DNA of 8,908 nucleotides from Christensenella sp. UBA1750 (GCA_002315655.1 DCHO01000015.1:1-8908); one strand, 5' to 3'; counted from the stretch's first letter, positions 1 to 8,043 are shown. Made by a program: numbers and translations. The notes: generated from the sequence alone by a model not told the origin.

Positions 1-80
1 GCGGCGTGTACGGCCGCAGGCTCGCTATTCCGATTCGCTTGCAAGCCCGGCCGTGAATCGTAGATGAACAGGGCTTGCAA
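1..80. repeat. Intergenic inverted-repeat cluster beyond recA
   Basis: No gene is supported here. Three inverted repeats are visible: GCGGC (1-5) with GCCGC (13-17), CGATTC (31-36) with GAATCG (55-60), and TTGCAAGCCC (39-48) with GGGCTTGCAA (71-80). The last two interleave, so they can form either a pseudoknot or two alternative hairpins. The stretch lies downstream of recA on its transcribed strand, past the likely terminator. It could be a dispersed intergenic repeat or the edge of a structured RNA. The window ends here, so its left boundary is unknown. Confidence 0.5.
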
Positions 81-115
81 TTCTGTGTCAAAGAACGAAG
101 TTCTTTGACACAGAA
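81..115. repeat. Perfect 16-bp hairpin with 3-nt loop
   Basis: Arm 81-96 is the exact reverse complement of arm 100-115, with loop GAA (97-99). It starts right beside the larger hairpin 114-157, so two hairpins stand in tandem after recA. No T-run follows on either strand, so it is a poor intrinsic terminator by itself. It may protect the recA 3' end, back up termination, or be a palindromic repeat. The C(GAA)G loop closure on the plus strand is the type known to make very stable DNA mini-hairpins. Confidence 0.7.
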
Positions 116-157
116 AGAGAATCCCCTGCAACCACATAGCTGCAAGGGATTCTCTTT
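114..157 (-). terminator. Likely recA (operon) terminator hairpin
   Basis: Arms 114-125 and 146-157 pair perfectly over 12 bp. After one C/A mismatch (126/145), TGCA (127-130) pairs with TGCA (141-144), leaving a 10-nt loop (131-140). The hairpin begins 5 nt past the recA stop codon. In the recA RNA the 3' arm ends in AUUCUCUUU, a U-rich tail that also pairs with an A-rich 5' flank, the usual form of a two-way terminator. On the plus strand it is followed by a T-rich stretch (151-164), so it may also stop a plus-strand transcript entering from the left. It would end transcription of the whole scpA-recA cluster. Confidence 0.75.
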
Positions 158-162
158 GTGTT

Positions 163-1293
<1,131 letters not shown>

Positions 1294-1301
1294 GGGGTAG
1301 T

Positions 1302-1307
1302 CCTCCT
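1302..1307 (-). promoter_or_regulatory. recA ribosome binding site merged with pncC stop
   Basis: On the minus strand the bases read TAGGAGGA. The TAG (1306-1308) is the pncC stop codon, and AGGAGG (1302-1307) is a near-perfect Shine-Dalgarno 8 nt before the recA ATG. A ribosome finishing pncC therefore ends on top of the recA entry site, which favours reinitiation and coupling of the two genes. Confidence 0.85.
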
Positions 1308-1788
1308 ATTTATGTTCTGTTTTTTCAATCAACATCGTCATGCCTTTGACGGCGGACTGGGTTCTCACGCTTAATCTGTCCCCGGAAAACAGGTTGTGGG
1401 TGACGGTCACATTTCCCTTGTAGGATGCCGCGATATACACCGTTCCGACGGGCTTGTTCGGGGTTCCGCCGCCGGGGCCCGCGATGCCCGTTACGGCAAT
1501 GGCGCAATCGGAGCCGGTGTAGAGGCGAATCCCTTCCGCCATTTCCCCCGCGCATTGGGCACTCACCGCGCCAAACTCCCGCAGGGTTTCCTCCTTGACC
1601 TTCAAGGTGCGCATTTTCGCTTCATTGGAATAGCACACGCAGCCTTCCAGCAGAGCTTCGGACACACCGGGGCAGTTGACCAGCGCGGAGGCGATCATGC
1701 CGCCGGTGCAGGATTCCGCAAGCGAAAGCGTCAAGTGCTCTTTCAGCAATAAATCGGTCAGTTTCTGTGCCGTTTCAGATAGGTTCAT
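1306..1788 (-). CDS. pncC: Nicotinamide-nucleotide amidohydrolase, CinA C-terminal domain only
   Basis: A 160-residue stand-alone CinA C-terminal domain. PncC-family enzymes deamidate nicotinamide mononucleotide to nicotinate mononucleotide and ammonia, recycling the NMN that bacterial NAD-dependent DNA ligase releases; the enzyme is cytoplasmic. Family marks are LAESCTGG (23-30), YSNEAK (53-58) and the glycine-rich block TGIAGPGGGTPNKPVGTVY (about 99-117). Many Firmicutes carry a two-domain CinA of about 410 residues at this place, with an N-terminal COG1058/MoaB-like domain. That half is absent here, and pgsA sits directly upstream with a 14-nt overlap, so there is no room for it. The ATG has GGGAG 7 nt upstream, inside the pgsA coding sequence. 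The length matches free-standing PncC proteins, so this is probably a complete enzyme rather than a remnant. Confidence 0.93.
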   Translation of the reverse strand: MNLSETAQKLTDLLLKEHLTLSLAESCTGGMIASALVNCPGVSEALLEGCVCYSNEAKMRTLKVKEETLREFGAVSAQCAGEMAEGIRLYTGSDCAIAVTGIAGPGGGTPNKPVGTVYIAASYKGNVTVTHNLFSGDRLSVRTQSAVKGMTMLIEKTEHK

Positions 1789-2338
1789 CTTTGTTCTCCC
1801 GCAAAACGCCTTTGTTCTTGATGAGATAGTCCGCGCCCGACCACACGGTCATGAGCACTGCGCCCCACTCAAAAATAATGTCCATGGGAATGTTCAGATA
1901 GGCAAAGGGGAAATTGTGCAGCAGCATGAGGATAATGGCGATCATCTGCACGGTGGTTTTCCACTTGGCCAGCCATGTAGCCGCCAGCACCTTGCCCTGC
2001 TCCACGGCAATGAGCCGGAAGCCGGAAATGACGAACTCCCGGGCTAAAATGATGATGCAGGACAGCGCGGACATTCTTCCGTCGGACACCAGCACCACAA
2101 AGGCCGCCATGACCAGCAGTTTGTCCGCGATTGGATCCATAAATTTTCCGAAATTCGTCACCTCGTTGCGACTGCGAGCCAAGTACCCGTCCAGATAGTC
2201 CGAAAGCGATGCGATGACGAAAATGACGGTGGGCAAAATGATCTGCCAGATTTCGTCGCAACAAAGGTAGCCGGCGATGAACAGCGGGATCAGCACCATG
2301 CGGATGATGGTGATTTTGCTGGCAATCGTGAGCTTCAC
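1775..2338 (-). CDS. pgsA: CDP-diacylglycerol-glycerol-3-phosphate 3-phosphatidyltransferase
   Basis: Integral membrane enzyme that transfers the phosphatidyl group from CDP-diacylglycerol to glycerol-3-phosphate. This is the committed step to phosphatidylglycerol and cardiolipin. The 187-residue product carries the complete CDP-alcohol phosphotransferase signature D-x2-DG-x2-AR-x8-G-x3-D-x3-D at 47-71 (DYLDGYLAR, then GKFMDPIAD), whose aspartates bind the metal and catalyse transfer. Several hydrophobic helices flank it (about 8-26, 31-46, 73-87, 92-110, 130-147, 153-167), as expected for the family. Translation starts at GTG (2336-2338), which overlaps the rimO stop as GTGA, a classic coupling arrangement. 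The 3' end overlaps pncC by 14 nt. A homologous alcohol phosphotransferase with another acceptor cannot be excluded by motif alone, but the rimO-pgsA-cinA-recA context fits PgsA. Confidence 0.95.
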   Translation of the reverse strand: MKLTIASKITIIRMVLIPLFIAGYLCCDEIWQIILPTVIFVIASLSDYLDGYLARSRNEVTNFGKFMDPIADKLLVMAAFVVLVSDGRMSALSCIIILAREFVISGFRLIAVEQGKVLAATWLAKWKTTVQMIAIILMLLHNFPFAYLNIPMDIIFEWGAVLMTVWSGADYLIKNKGVLRENKDEPI

Positions 2339-3654
2339 ACGATCACCCCCGTCACGTCATAATCTTCCGCGTCGGTAATCTTCACCTGCACGAAGGAGCC
2401 GATCTCTAAATTGTCGCACAGCTTGATATACACTTTTCCGTCGGTCTCGGGGGCTTCCCACTCACTTCGGCCGAACCACAGACCCGAATCGTCCTGCCCT
2501 TCCACCAGCACCTCGCAAAGAGAACCTACGCGGCTTTCGTTAAAGGCGCGGGAAATCTTCTGCTGTGCCCGCATGATCTTGCCCTCCCGCGCAGTCCTTG
2601 TGCGCATAGGAACCTGATCTTTGCGCCCTGCGGCGGGGGTGCCTTCCTCCTCGGAATAGGCAAAGCAGCCCAAACGGTCAAAGGGACAGTCCTTGATAAA
2701 GGAAAGCAGCTCGTCAAATTCCTCCGCCGTCTCCCCGGGGAAGCCCGCGATCATGGTGGTTCGCAGAGCAAAGCCGCCCAGCGCCCGAATCTTAGCATAC
2801 AGGGTGCGAATCAGCTTGGAATCGCCCCTTCTGTGCATTTCTTTGAGCACCTTATCGTTGATGTGCTGCAGGGGAATGTCCAGATAGGTACAGACCTTGG
2901 GATTGTCGTGCATCACGGCAAGAAGCTCGTCGTCAATCAGCTCGGGATAGCAGTACAGCGCACGCACCCAATGGATGCCCTCGATCTCGGACACCTTGGT
3001 GAGCAGCTCCGCCAGCTTGGCCTTTTTGTAGAGGTCTTTTCCGTAAAAGGTGGTATCCTGCGCAATCAGCACGATTTCCTTAACGCCCTTTTTCGCCCAA
3101 TCCTCACACTCTCTCAGGATGTCCTCCATTTTGCGGGACACATAGTTCCCTCTGATGTAGGGAATGGCGCAGAAGGCACAGCGGTTGTTGCAGCCGTCCG
3201 CAATCTTGACGTAGGCGGTGTAGCCCGGCGTGGTCAGCACGCGATCCACGTTTTCCAGATACTGAAAGCCGTTTGCCGCGTCAATGATGCGTTTGCCCGC
3301 CATGCAGTCCCGAATGACCTGCGCAATCTTGTCGCCCTCGCCGATGCCCAGGAACGCATCCACCTCCGGCAGCCCTTCGGGCAGTGCGTCAATGTACCGC
3401 TTGGACAGGCAGCCGGTGACAATCAGTGCCTTGCAGTGCTCCTGCTTGTAGTCCGCCATTTCCAGTATGGTGTCGATGGATTCCTGCTTGGCGGCCTCGA
3501 TGAAGCCGCAGGTGTTGACGATAATGGCGTCCGCCTCTTTCGGGTCGGAGACCAGTTCAAACCCGCCGTCCTGCACAAGCACGCCCAGCATCAGCTCCGC
3601 ATCCACGCGGTTCTTGGCGCAGCCCAAGGAAACCATTCCAACTTTAATGCTCAC
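2335..3654 (-). CDS. rimO: Ribosomal protein S12 methylthiotransferase RimO
   Basis: Radical-SAM enzyme that adds a methylthio group to the beta carbon of a conserved aspartate in ribosomal protein S12. Numbered from the start chosen here, the 439-residue protein has the N-terminal UPF0004 domain with three cluster cysteines (C12 in SLGCAKN, C49 in NTCGFI, C82 in TGCLSKRY). A radical-SAM domain follows, with CNNRCAFC (C155, C159, C162). A C-terminal TRAM domain (about 370-439) contains GRSEWEAPETDGKVYI, a RimO-type block that argues against the tRNA-modifying paralogue MiaB. I place the start at GTG (3652-3654). It follows AAGGAG by 10 nt, and the resulting MSIKVGMVSLGCAKN matches the usual family N terminus. 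An in-frame TTG at 3679-3681 would add nine residues but would place the ribosome binding site inside the gene. Confidence 0.95.
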   Translation of the reverse strand: MSIKVGMVSLGCAKNRVDAELMLGVLVQDGGFELVSDPKEADAIIVNTCGFIEAAKQESIDTILEMADYKQEHCKALIVTGCLSKRYIDALPEGLPEVDAFLGIGEGDKIAQVIRDCMAGKRIIDAANGFQYLENVDRVLTTPGYTAYVKIADGCNNRCAFCAIPYIRGNYVSRKMEDILRECEDWAKKGVKEIVLIAQDTTFYGKDLYKKAKLAELLTKVSEIEGIHWVRALYCYPELIDDELLAVMHDNPKVCTYLDIPLQHINDKVLKEMHRRGDSKLIRTLYAKIRALGGFALRTTMIAGFPGETAEEFDELLSFIKDCPFDRLGCFAYSEEEGTPAAGRKDQVPMRTRTAREGKIMRAQQKISRAFNESRVGSLCEVLVEGQDDSGLWFGRSEWEAPETDGKVYIKLCDNLEIGSFVQVKITDAEDYDVTGVIV

Positions 3655-3664
3655 TTTATGTACG

Positions 3665-3670
3665 CTCCTT
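3665..3670 (-). promoter_or_regulatory. rimO ribosome binding site that sets its start
   Basis: AAGGAG on the minus strand lies 10 nt before the GTG at 3654. It would be inside the coding sequence if the upstream TTG (3681) were used, so it supports the shorter protein. The same string AAGGAGCGT recurs before ftsK. Confidence 0.65.
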
Positions 3671-3704
3671 CTTCCAATCAAGCGTGTCTTGGGAAAACAT
3701 CCGA

Positions 3705-6596
3705 TTATTCTTCATCCGGGTCGTCAAAGACGATCTCGTCCGGCTCCGCGCCGACCATGGCGTAGAACTGCTCCCGCGTGATGATGACCTTGCGGGGCTT
3801 GGAGCCGTCAAAGCCGGAGATAAAGCCTTTTTTCTCCATCTGGTCTAAGATTCTGCCCGCCCGGGCGTAGCCGACGCGGTACTTTCTCTGAATCATGGAG
3901 GCGGAAATCTGCCCCGCGTCCAGTGCCAGCTCCACGCACTCCATCACCAGCGGATCGGTGTCGTCGTCCTGCGCCTTGTCCTCGTCCTTGCCCTTCTTGT
4001 CCTCGTCGTTTGCGGACAGCGCACGGATGACCGATTCGTCATACTTCGCCTCGGTTTTCTCCTTGACGTACTCCACAAGCTCGGTCACTTCGTCGTCGTC
4101 AATGTACGCGCCCTGCACTCTTATCGCCTTGCTCGCGCCGCTGGGGTCAAAGAGCATATCGCCGCGCCCCAGCAGCTTTTCCGCGCCGCCGATGCCCAAT
4201 ATTGTTCGGCTGTCCACCTGGGAAGCCACGGCAAAGGCGATGCGGGAGGGCACATTGGCCTTGATTAAGCCGGTAATAACGTCCACGGAGGGTCTCTGGG
4301 TTGCAATGACTAAGTGAATGCCCGCGGCACGGGCAAGCTGGGTTAAGCGGCAGATTTTCGTTTCCACATCGTTCTGCGCCACCATCATCAGGTCTGCCAG
4401 CTCGTCGATGATGAGCACGATTTGCGGCATGGTCTCCTGCCCGTTCTTCACCGCCCAGCGGTTGTAGCCCTTAAGGTCTCTGACCGCCGCGCCCTCGAAC
4501 TTCTTGTAGCGGTCGGTCATTTCCTGCACCGCCCAGCCCAAGGCGCCGGCGGCCTTCTTGGTGTCCGTGACCACGGGAATGAGCAGGTGCGGAATGCCGT
4601 TGTAAACGGACAGCTCCACGACCTTCGGGTCAATCATGATGAGCTTGACCTCTTCCGGGGTCGCCTTATAGAGAATGGAGGCAATGATGGAGTTGATGCA
4701 CACCGATTTGCCGGAACCCGTGGCACCGGCAATGAGCAGGTGCGGCATCCGCGCAAGGTCGGCCACAACGGGCGTGCCCGCAATGTCCTTGCCCAGCGCA
4801 ACCGCCAGCTTGGAGGAATGTTCCTGAAATTCTTTGCTTTCCAGCACTTCCCGCAGCGTCACAGTGGCAATGGAGGAATTGGCGATCTCGATGCCCACGG
4901 CGGACTTGCCGGGAATGGGCGCTTCGATACGCACGCCGCCCGCCGCCGCCATGTTTAAGGCAATATCGTCCGAAAGGGAAGTGATCTTCGAGACTTTTAC
5001 GCCCCGCGCGGGCTGCAATTCGTATCTTGTAATGGCCGGGCCCTTGGCCACGTTGATGACCTTGGCCTCGATACCGAAGGACAGCAAGGTTTCTTCCAGC
5101 AGGGAAACGTTTTTGTGCTGCTCGTCCTCCAGCTGGCTTTCCTTCACCGGGTCTGCGCTCTTGCCCTTGGAGAGCAGCGTAACCGGCGGGAAGCGGTAGG
5201 CGGCCTTGAGCGGTACATCGTCCAGCACGGGGGAGGCTTCCTCGCCGTACTTGTACTCCACTTCCTTTGCCGGGGAAATGCTTTGGGGCTTGCCTACAGG
5301 CAGGGTCACGCCCTCAATGATGGTGTCAATTTCCTCATCGCCATTATCGTCAAAGTCCGAAATCGATGGGTTTTTCGGTAATTCCCTTTTCACCGAAATT
5401 ACAGGCTTTACAGCAGGTGCGGCGGCACGGGAAAGCGGTGCAAAGGAAATGACAGGCTCGATGGTAGGTTCTATGGTCGGCTCATCCGCCGCAATCTCGG
5501 CCTTTTCCGGCTCGTCAAAGTCAAAGCCCTCGTTCCGCGGCAGAATCTCGATGGGTTCTTCTTCCTCCTGCACGGCGACAGGGCGGATCACCGGGACAAT
5601 CTCCAACGGCACAATCTCATCGTCCTCTTCGGGCTCCGAGATATTCTCCTGCGCCTTCCCGAAGTGCTCGATCTCAATCGCTTCTTCTTCCTCGGGTTCG
5701 GCAGTCTGCTGTTTCAGATTGATACGATCCAGTCTGCGGCGGGGCGCATCGTAAATTTCGCCCACCTCAACTTCATTTTTCTGCAAGCTGTTAAGCCGGA
5801 TGTCCTTGTCCTCGCTCCTTGCGGCGGACACGGTTTCCTCGCGGAACTCCCGCTCATGCGGCTCCATGACAGGCGGTTCCTCATAATAGGTCTGCTGCGC
5901 CGCAAATTCCCGCTGTGCGCGGCGTTCGGCGCGGTATTCCGCCCGCGCTTCCGTGTGCTCCTGCACGCTGCGCTTCACTTTTCTGCCGGTGTTCACGGCG
6001 GAATCCGTCACCTTCTGCGCCGCGTCCTGCATGGAGAGCCTTCCTAACGCAAACACGGAGCCGATGATGAGCGCAATGGTCAATATCCAGCAGCCCACAT
6101 TGCCCAGCAGCGTCCGCAGGGGGTAGGTGAGCATCCCTCCCAGTGCGCCCATGGAAGCCTTGTTCTCCCGCCCAAAGGCAAAGGACTGGGAAATGTACCC
6201 TTTATACCCGGCTTTTCCGGCATTCAGCATTTCTTCGGTGATTTTCTTATCGGAAAACAGGTGAAAGATGACAAAGACCATGAGCACCGTAAAGGTGGTG
6301 AGGAGCACCTTGCCCACCTGCACTTTGAGCTTCCGGGACAGCAGCGTGATCCATCCGGCAAAAAAGATGAGCCAGGGCACCACATACGCGCCCAAGCCAA
6401 AGCAGCCGAACAGCACGTTGGCCAGCCCCTGTCCCAGCAGTCCCATCTTCCCGACGATTGCCGCCGCGAACATGAAAACACCCAAGATGATCAGCCCAAA
6501 GCCCCACAGGGTCGTGTTCCGCCTCTGTTTCTGCGCCTTTTGCGCTGCAAGCTGCTTTTTCGTGGGCTTTTTGGTGGATTTCTTCGCAGTCGCCAT
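3705..6596 (-). CDS. ftsK: DNA translocase FtsK/SpoIIIE
   Basis: Septal, membrane-anchored motor that pumps double-stranded DNA during division and, in spore formers, into the forespore. From the ATG chosen here it has 963 residues. A lysine-rich start (1-27) leads to four hydrophobic segments (about 30-49, 60-86, 96-114, 166-185). A long charged, Glu/Pro-rich linker follows (about 187-470), including a small tandem repeat EPTIEPTIEP. The motor has Walker A GATGSGKS (624-631), Walker B LIIDELAD (728-735) and the FtsK hallmark IATQRPSVDVITGLIKANVPSR (about 764-785). A C-terminal winged-helix gamma domain (about 880-932, with YARAGRILDQME) reads DNA polarity sequences in this family. The ATG at 6594-6596 fits the basic MATAKKSTKK start and follows AAGGAG by 13 nt. 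An upstream TTG (6623) would add nine residues and swallow that site. FtsK and SpoIIIE roles cannot be told apart from sequence. Confidence 0.97.
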   Translation of the reverse strand: MATAKKSTKKPTKKQLAAQKAQKQRRNTTLWGFGLIILGVFMFAAAIVGKMGLLGQGLANVLFGCFGLGAYVVPWLIFFAGWITLLSRKLKVQVGKVLLTTFTVLMVFVIFHLFSDKKITEEMLNAGKAGYKGYISQSFAFGRENKASMGALGGMLTYPLRTLLGNVGCWILTIALIIGSVFALGRLSMQDAAQKVTDSAVNTGRKVKRSVQEHTEARAEYRAERRAQREFAAQQTYYEEPPVMEPHEREFREETVSAARSEDKDIRLNSLQKNEVEVGEIYDAPRRRLDRINLKQQTAEPEEEEAIEIEHFGKAQENISEPEEDDEIVPLEIVPVIRPVAVQEEEEPIEILPRNEGFDFDEPEKAEIAADEPTIEPTIEPVISFAPLSRAAAPAVKPVISVKRELPKNPSISDFDDNGDEEIDTIIEGVTLPVGKPQSISPAKEVEYKYGEEASPVLDDVPLKAAYRFPPVTLLSKGKSADPVKESQLEDEQHKNVSLLEETLLSFGIEAKVINVAKGPAITRYELQPARGVKVSKITSLSDDIALNMAAAGGVRIEAPIPGKSAVGIEIANSSIATVTLREVLESKEFQEHSSKLAVALGKDIAGTPVVADLARMPHLLIAGATGSGKSVCINSIIASILYKATPEEVKLIMIDPKVVELSVYNGIPHLLIPVVTDTKKAAGALGWAVQEMTDRYKKFEGAAVRDLKGYNRWAVKNGQETMPQIVLIIDELADLMMVAQNDVETKICRLTQLARAAGIHLVIATQRPSVDVITGLIKANVPSRIAFAVASQVDSRTILGIGGAEKLLGRGDMLFDPSGASKAIRVQGAYIDDDEVTELVEYVKEKTEAKYDESVIRALSANDEDKKGKDEDKAQDDDTDPLVMECVELALDAGQISASMIQRKYRVGYARAGRILDQMEKKGFISGFDGSKPRKVIITREQFYAMVGAEPDEIVFDDPDEE

Positions 6597-6604
6597 GCCG
6601 TATC

Positions 6605-6661
6605 TCACGCTCCTTTCCGGCAAAATGTCTTCCCATGGGAATATACATTCGGCAATTCCAA
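6605..6661 (-). CDS. Possible 18-residue leader peptide before ftsK
   Basis: The 97-nt gap between scpB and ftsK contains GAAGGAG (6668-6674 on the minus strand). This is a better-spaced ribosome binding site than the one for ftsK itself. Six nt after it a TTG opens a frame MELPNVYSHGKTFCRKGA that stops at TGA (6605-6607), between the ftsK ribosome binding site and 8 nt before the ftsK ATG. A translated leader here could deliver ribosomes to ftsK by reinitiation. It has no recognisable family, is very short and uses TTG, so it could be chance. The peptide itself need not matter if the act of translation does. Confidence 0.25.
   Translation of the reverse strand: MELPNVYSHGKTFCRKGA
6610..6615 (-). 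promoter_or_regulatory. ftsK ribosome binding site
   Basis: AAGGAG on the minus strand, 13 nt before the ATG at 6596, a slightly long gap. The TGA of the possible leader frame lies within that gap. The site makes the upstream in-frame TTG (6623) unlikely as the start. Confidence 0.6.
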
Positions 6662-6696
6662 GGTTTTCTCCTTCAATCTAAGAACAAACATTCTCA

Positions 6697-7239
6697 TTAA
6701 ATATTCGTGAATTCCTTTTCTTCCTCGGTTTCCGGCAGCACTTCGGGCAGCTCGGACAGCGAAGACAGGGCAAAATGCCTTAAAAATCCTTCGGTGGTTC
6801 CGTACAGGATCGGCCGTCCGACGGTCTCCTTGCGCCCCACTTCCTCAATGAGGCCGTGGGAAAGCAGGGTGTAGATCGCATGGTCGCACTGCACACCGCG
6901 CATCTGCTCGATTTCGAGCCTTGTCACAGGCTGGCGGTACGCCACCACGGACAACGTTTCCAGTGCCGCCTGGGTCAGCGTCTGCTTGCGAACGGGCTGC
7001 AAAATGCGCTCGATAAGGTTCATATACTGCGGGCGGGTGCAGATCTGGAGGGAATCATTGTACCGCATGAGCATAAGCCCGCCGCCGACTTTGTATTTTT
7101 CGGTGAGCGCGTCCAGCACCTCCTGAAAATCCGCTGTCGTCATGTCCAACCCGATGCACAGCGTTTTGATCTCGATGGGTTCGCCGGAGGCAAACAGCAC
7201 CGCTTCCACGGCAGACACATTTTCGTTAAGATTCTCCAA
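6697..7239 (-). CDS. scpB: Segregation and condensation protein B
   Basis: Winged-helix partner of the SMC-ScpA condensin. A ScpB dimer binds the central part of the ScpA kleisin and helps organise and separate newly replicated chromosomes; it acts on the nucleoid. The 180-residue product has the family pattern: an N-terminal VEAVLFASGEPI block (11-22), the signature ALETLSVVAYRQPVTR (92-107) continuing into EIEQMRGV, and GRPILYGTT (141-149) near the end, then an acidic tail. The start is TTG (7237-7239), which overlaps the scpA stop region by 14 nt and has GGAG just upstream inside scpA. A GTG seven codons further in is a possible alternative but would shorten the first helix. Overlap and shared strand imply co-translation with scpA. 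Confidence 0.95.
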   Translation of the reverse strand: MENLNENVSAVEAVLFASGEPIEIKTLCIGLDMTTADFQEVLDALTEKYKVGGGLMLMRYNDSLQICTRPQYMNLIERILQPVRKQTLTQAALETLSVVAYRQPVTRLEIEQMRGVQCDHAIYTLLSHGLIEEVGRKETVGRPILYGTTEGFLRHFALSSLSELPEVLPETEEEKEFTNI

Positions 7240-7957
7240 CTTCTCCGCCCCCCTTTCCTTTGTAGATCATTATAGGCTCATAAATTCCCGTCTGCGAAAT
7301 CACAATGCGATTGGCTTTGAGCAGTTCCAGCATGGCCAAGAAGGTCGTGACAATCTCATCCCGCGAGGCCGCGCCTTCAAACAACGCTTCAAAGGCAGTT
7401 TCCCCTTCCCGTTCCAGCCTCGTTAAAATGTTGGTCATGCACTGCACGATGGTAAAGCTGTCCCGGGCAATGCGCCGGGCAGGCGGCGGTGTATTCTCCT
7501 TTTCCGCCCGCAGCAGAATGTTGATAAACGCCTGCTGTAAGGCAGATAGCGACATCTGCTTTAATTCCACCTTGGTCTCCGTGACAATCTCCATGGGGAT
7601 GCGCGTCATCTGTGCACCCGCCACGGCCTCGTAGGTGCGCAGCTCCTGTCCCGCTTCCTTGATGGCCTTATATTCTTCCAGTCTGCGGATGAGCACCTCC
7701 CGCGGGTCTTCCTCCTCCTCCTTGGGCGGCTTGGGAAGCAGGGCGCGGGACTTGATTTCCAGCAAGGTCGCCGCCATCTGTAAAAACTCCGAGGCTGTGT
7801 CCATGTCCAGCCCGGACAAGTCCTCGATAGATTCCAGATATTGCTCCGTGATCTCTGAGACGAAAATGTCCTCGATCTTGACCTTGGCTCTGCCGATTAA
7901 GTGCAGCAGCAGATCCAGCGGCCCTTCAAAGTCCGTCAGCCTCACCAAATACGCCAT
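7226..7957 (-). CDS. scpA: Segregation and condensation protein A (kleisin)
   Basis: Kleisin subunit that bridges the SMC dimer heads and recruits ScpB, closing the condensin ring that organises the nucleoid and the origin regions. The 243-residue product shows the conserved N-terminal kleisin segment FEGPLDLLLHLI (10-21), the helix ATLLEIKSRALLP (63-75), an acidic spacer (EEEED, 80-84) and a C-terminal winged helix (about 197-222, TTFLAMLELLKANRI), which in this family caps the SMC head. The ATG at 7955-7957 gives the standard MAYLVRLTDFEGPLDLL start. An upstream in-frame TTG (7988-7990) would add 11 unconserved residues. The ribosome binding site is weak (GGAAAAG at 7962-7968 or AAGGGA further up). 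It is the first gene of the cluster, with a strong promoter 58 nt upstream. Confidence 0.96.
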   Translation of the reverse strand: MAYLVRLTDFEGPLDLLLHLIGRAKVKIEDIFVSEITEQYLESIEDLSGLDMDTASEFLQMAATLLEIKSRALLPKPPKEEEEDPREVLIRRLEEYKAIKEAGQELRTYEAVAGAQMTRIPMEIVTETKVELKQMSLSALQQAFINILLRAEKENTPPPARRIARDSFTIVQCMTNILTRLEREGETAFEALFEGAASRDEIVTTFLAMLELLKANRIVISQTGIYEPIMIYKGKGGGEVGES

Positions 7958-8014
7958 GGTTCTTTTCCAAATCCCTTCGCCACCGCTCAAATAGCAGTAT
8001 TACTACAATTTATC

Positions 8015-8043
8015 ATTATAGCAAAAATTCACGGATAGTTCAA
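8015..8043 (-). promoter_or_regulatory. Sigma-A type promoter for the scpA cluster
   Basis: On the minus strand TTGAAC (8038-8043) is followed after exactly 17 nt by a perfect TATAAT (8015-8020), preceded by TGC, so it is also an extended -10. Transcription would begin near 8008, giving a leader of about 50 nt before scpA. It is the only strong minus-strand promoter I see in the window, so it may drive the cluster through to recA. A short dyad AGTATTACT lies near the expected start site (about 7996-8004). Confidence 0.8.

Noticed and set aside
3655..3681. Upstream TTG start for rimO adding nine residues
   Set aside because: The extension contains the AAGGAG ribosome binding site of the GTG start and is not part of the usual RimO N terminus.
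2833..3765. Long open plus-strand frame opposite rimO (about 310 codons)
   Set aside because: It lies antisense to a secure RimO gene and has no family features. High GC in third positions commonly keeps the opposite frame open.
5454..5484. Tandem DNA repeat coding EPTIEPTIEP in ftsK
   Set aside because: Two or three short copies in a low-complexity Glu/Pro linker are normal for FtsK linkers and need no special explanation.
6247..6648. 133-codon minus-strand frame beginning upstream of ftsK
   Set aside because: It overlaps ftsK in another frame, has no ribosome binding site before its ATG and shows no family features.
6682..6693. GAAC-N4-ATTC, a one-mismatch match to a LexA-type box near the scpB-ftsK gap
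   Set aside because: Single imperfect match, expected by chance in several kilobases, and not next to a recognisable promoter.
7958..7990. Upstream TTG start for scpA adding 11 residues
   Set aside because: ScpA proteins typically begin just before the FEGPLDLLL segment, and the extension lies close to the mapped-by-eye promoter with no good ribosome binding site.
7995..8005. Small dyad AGTATTACT near the scpA start site as an operator
   Set aside because: Only 4-bp arms, no known regulator motif and AT-rich context, so chance is likely.
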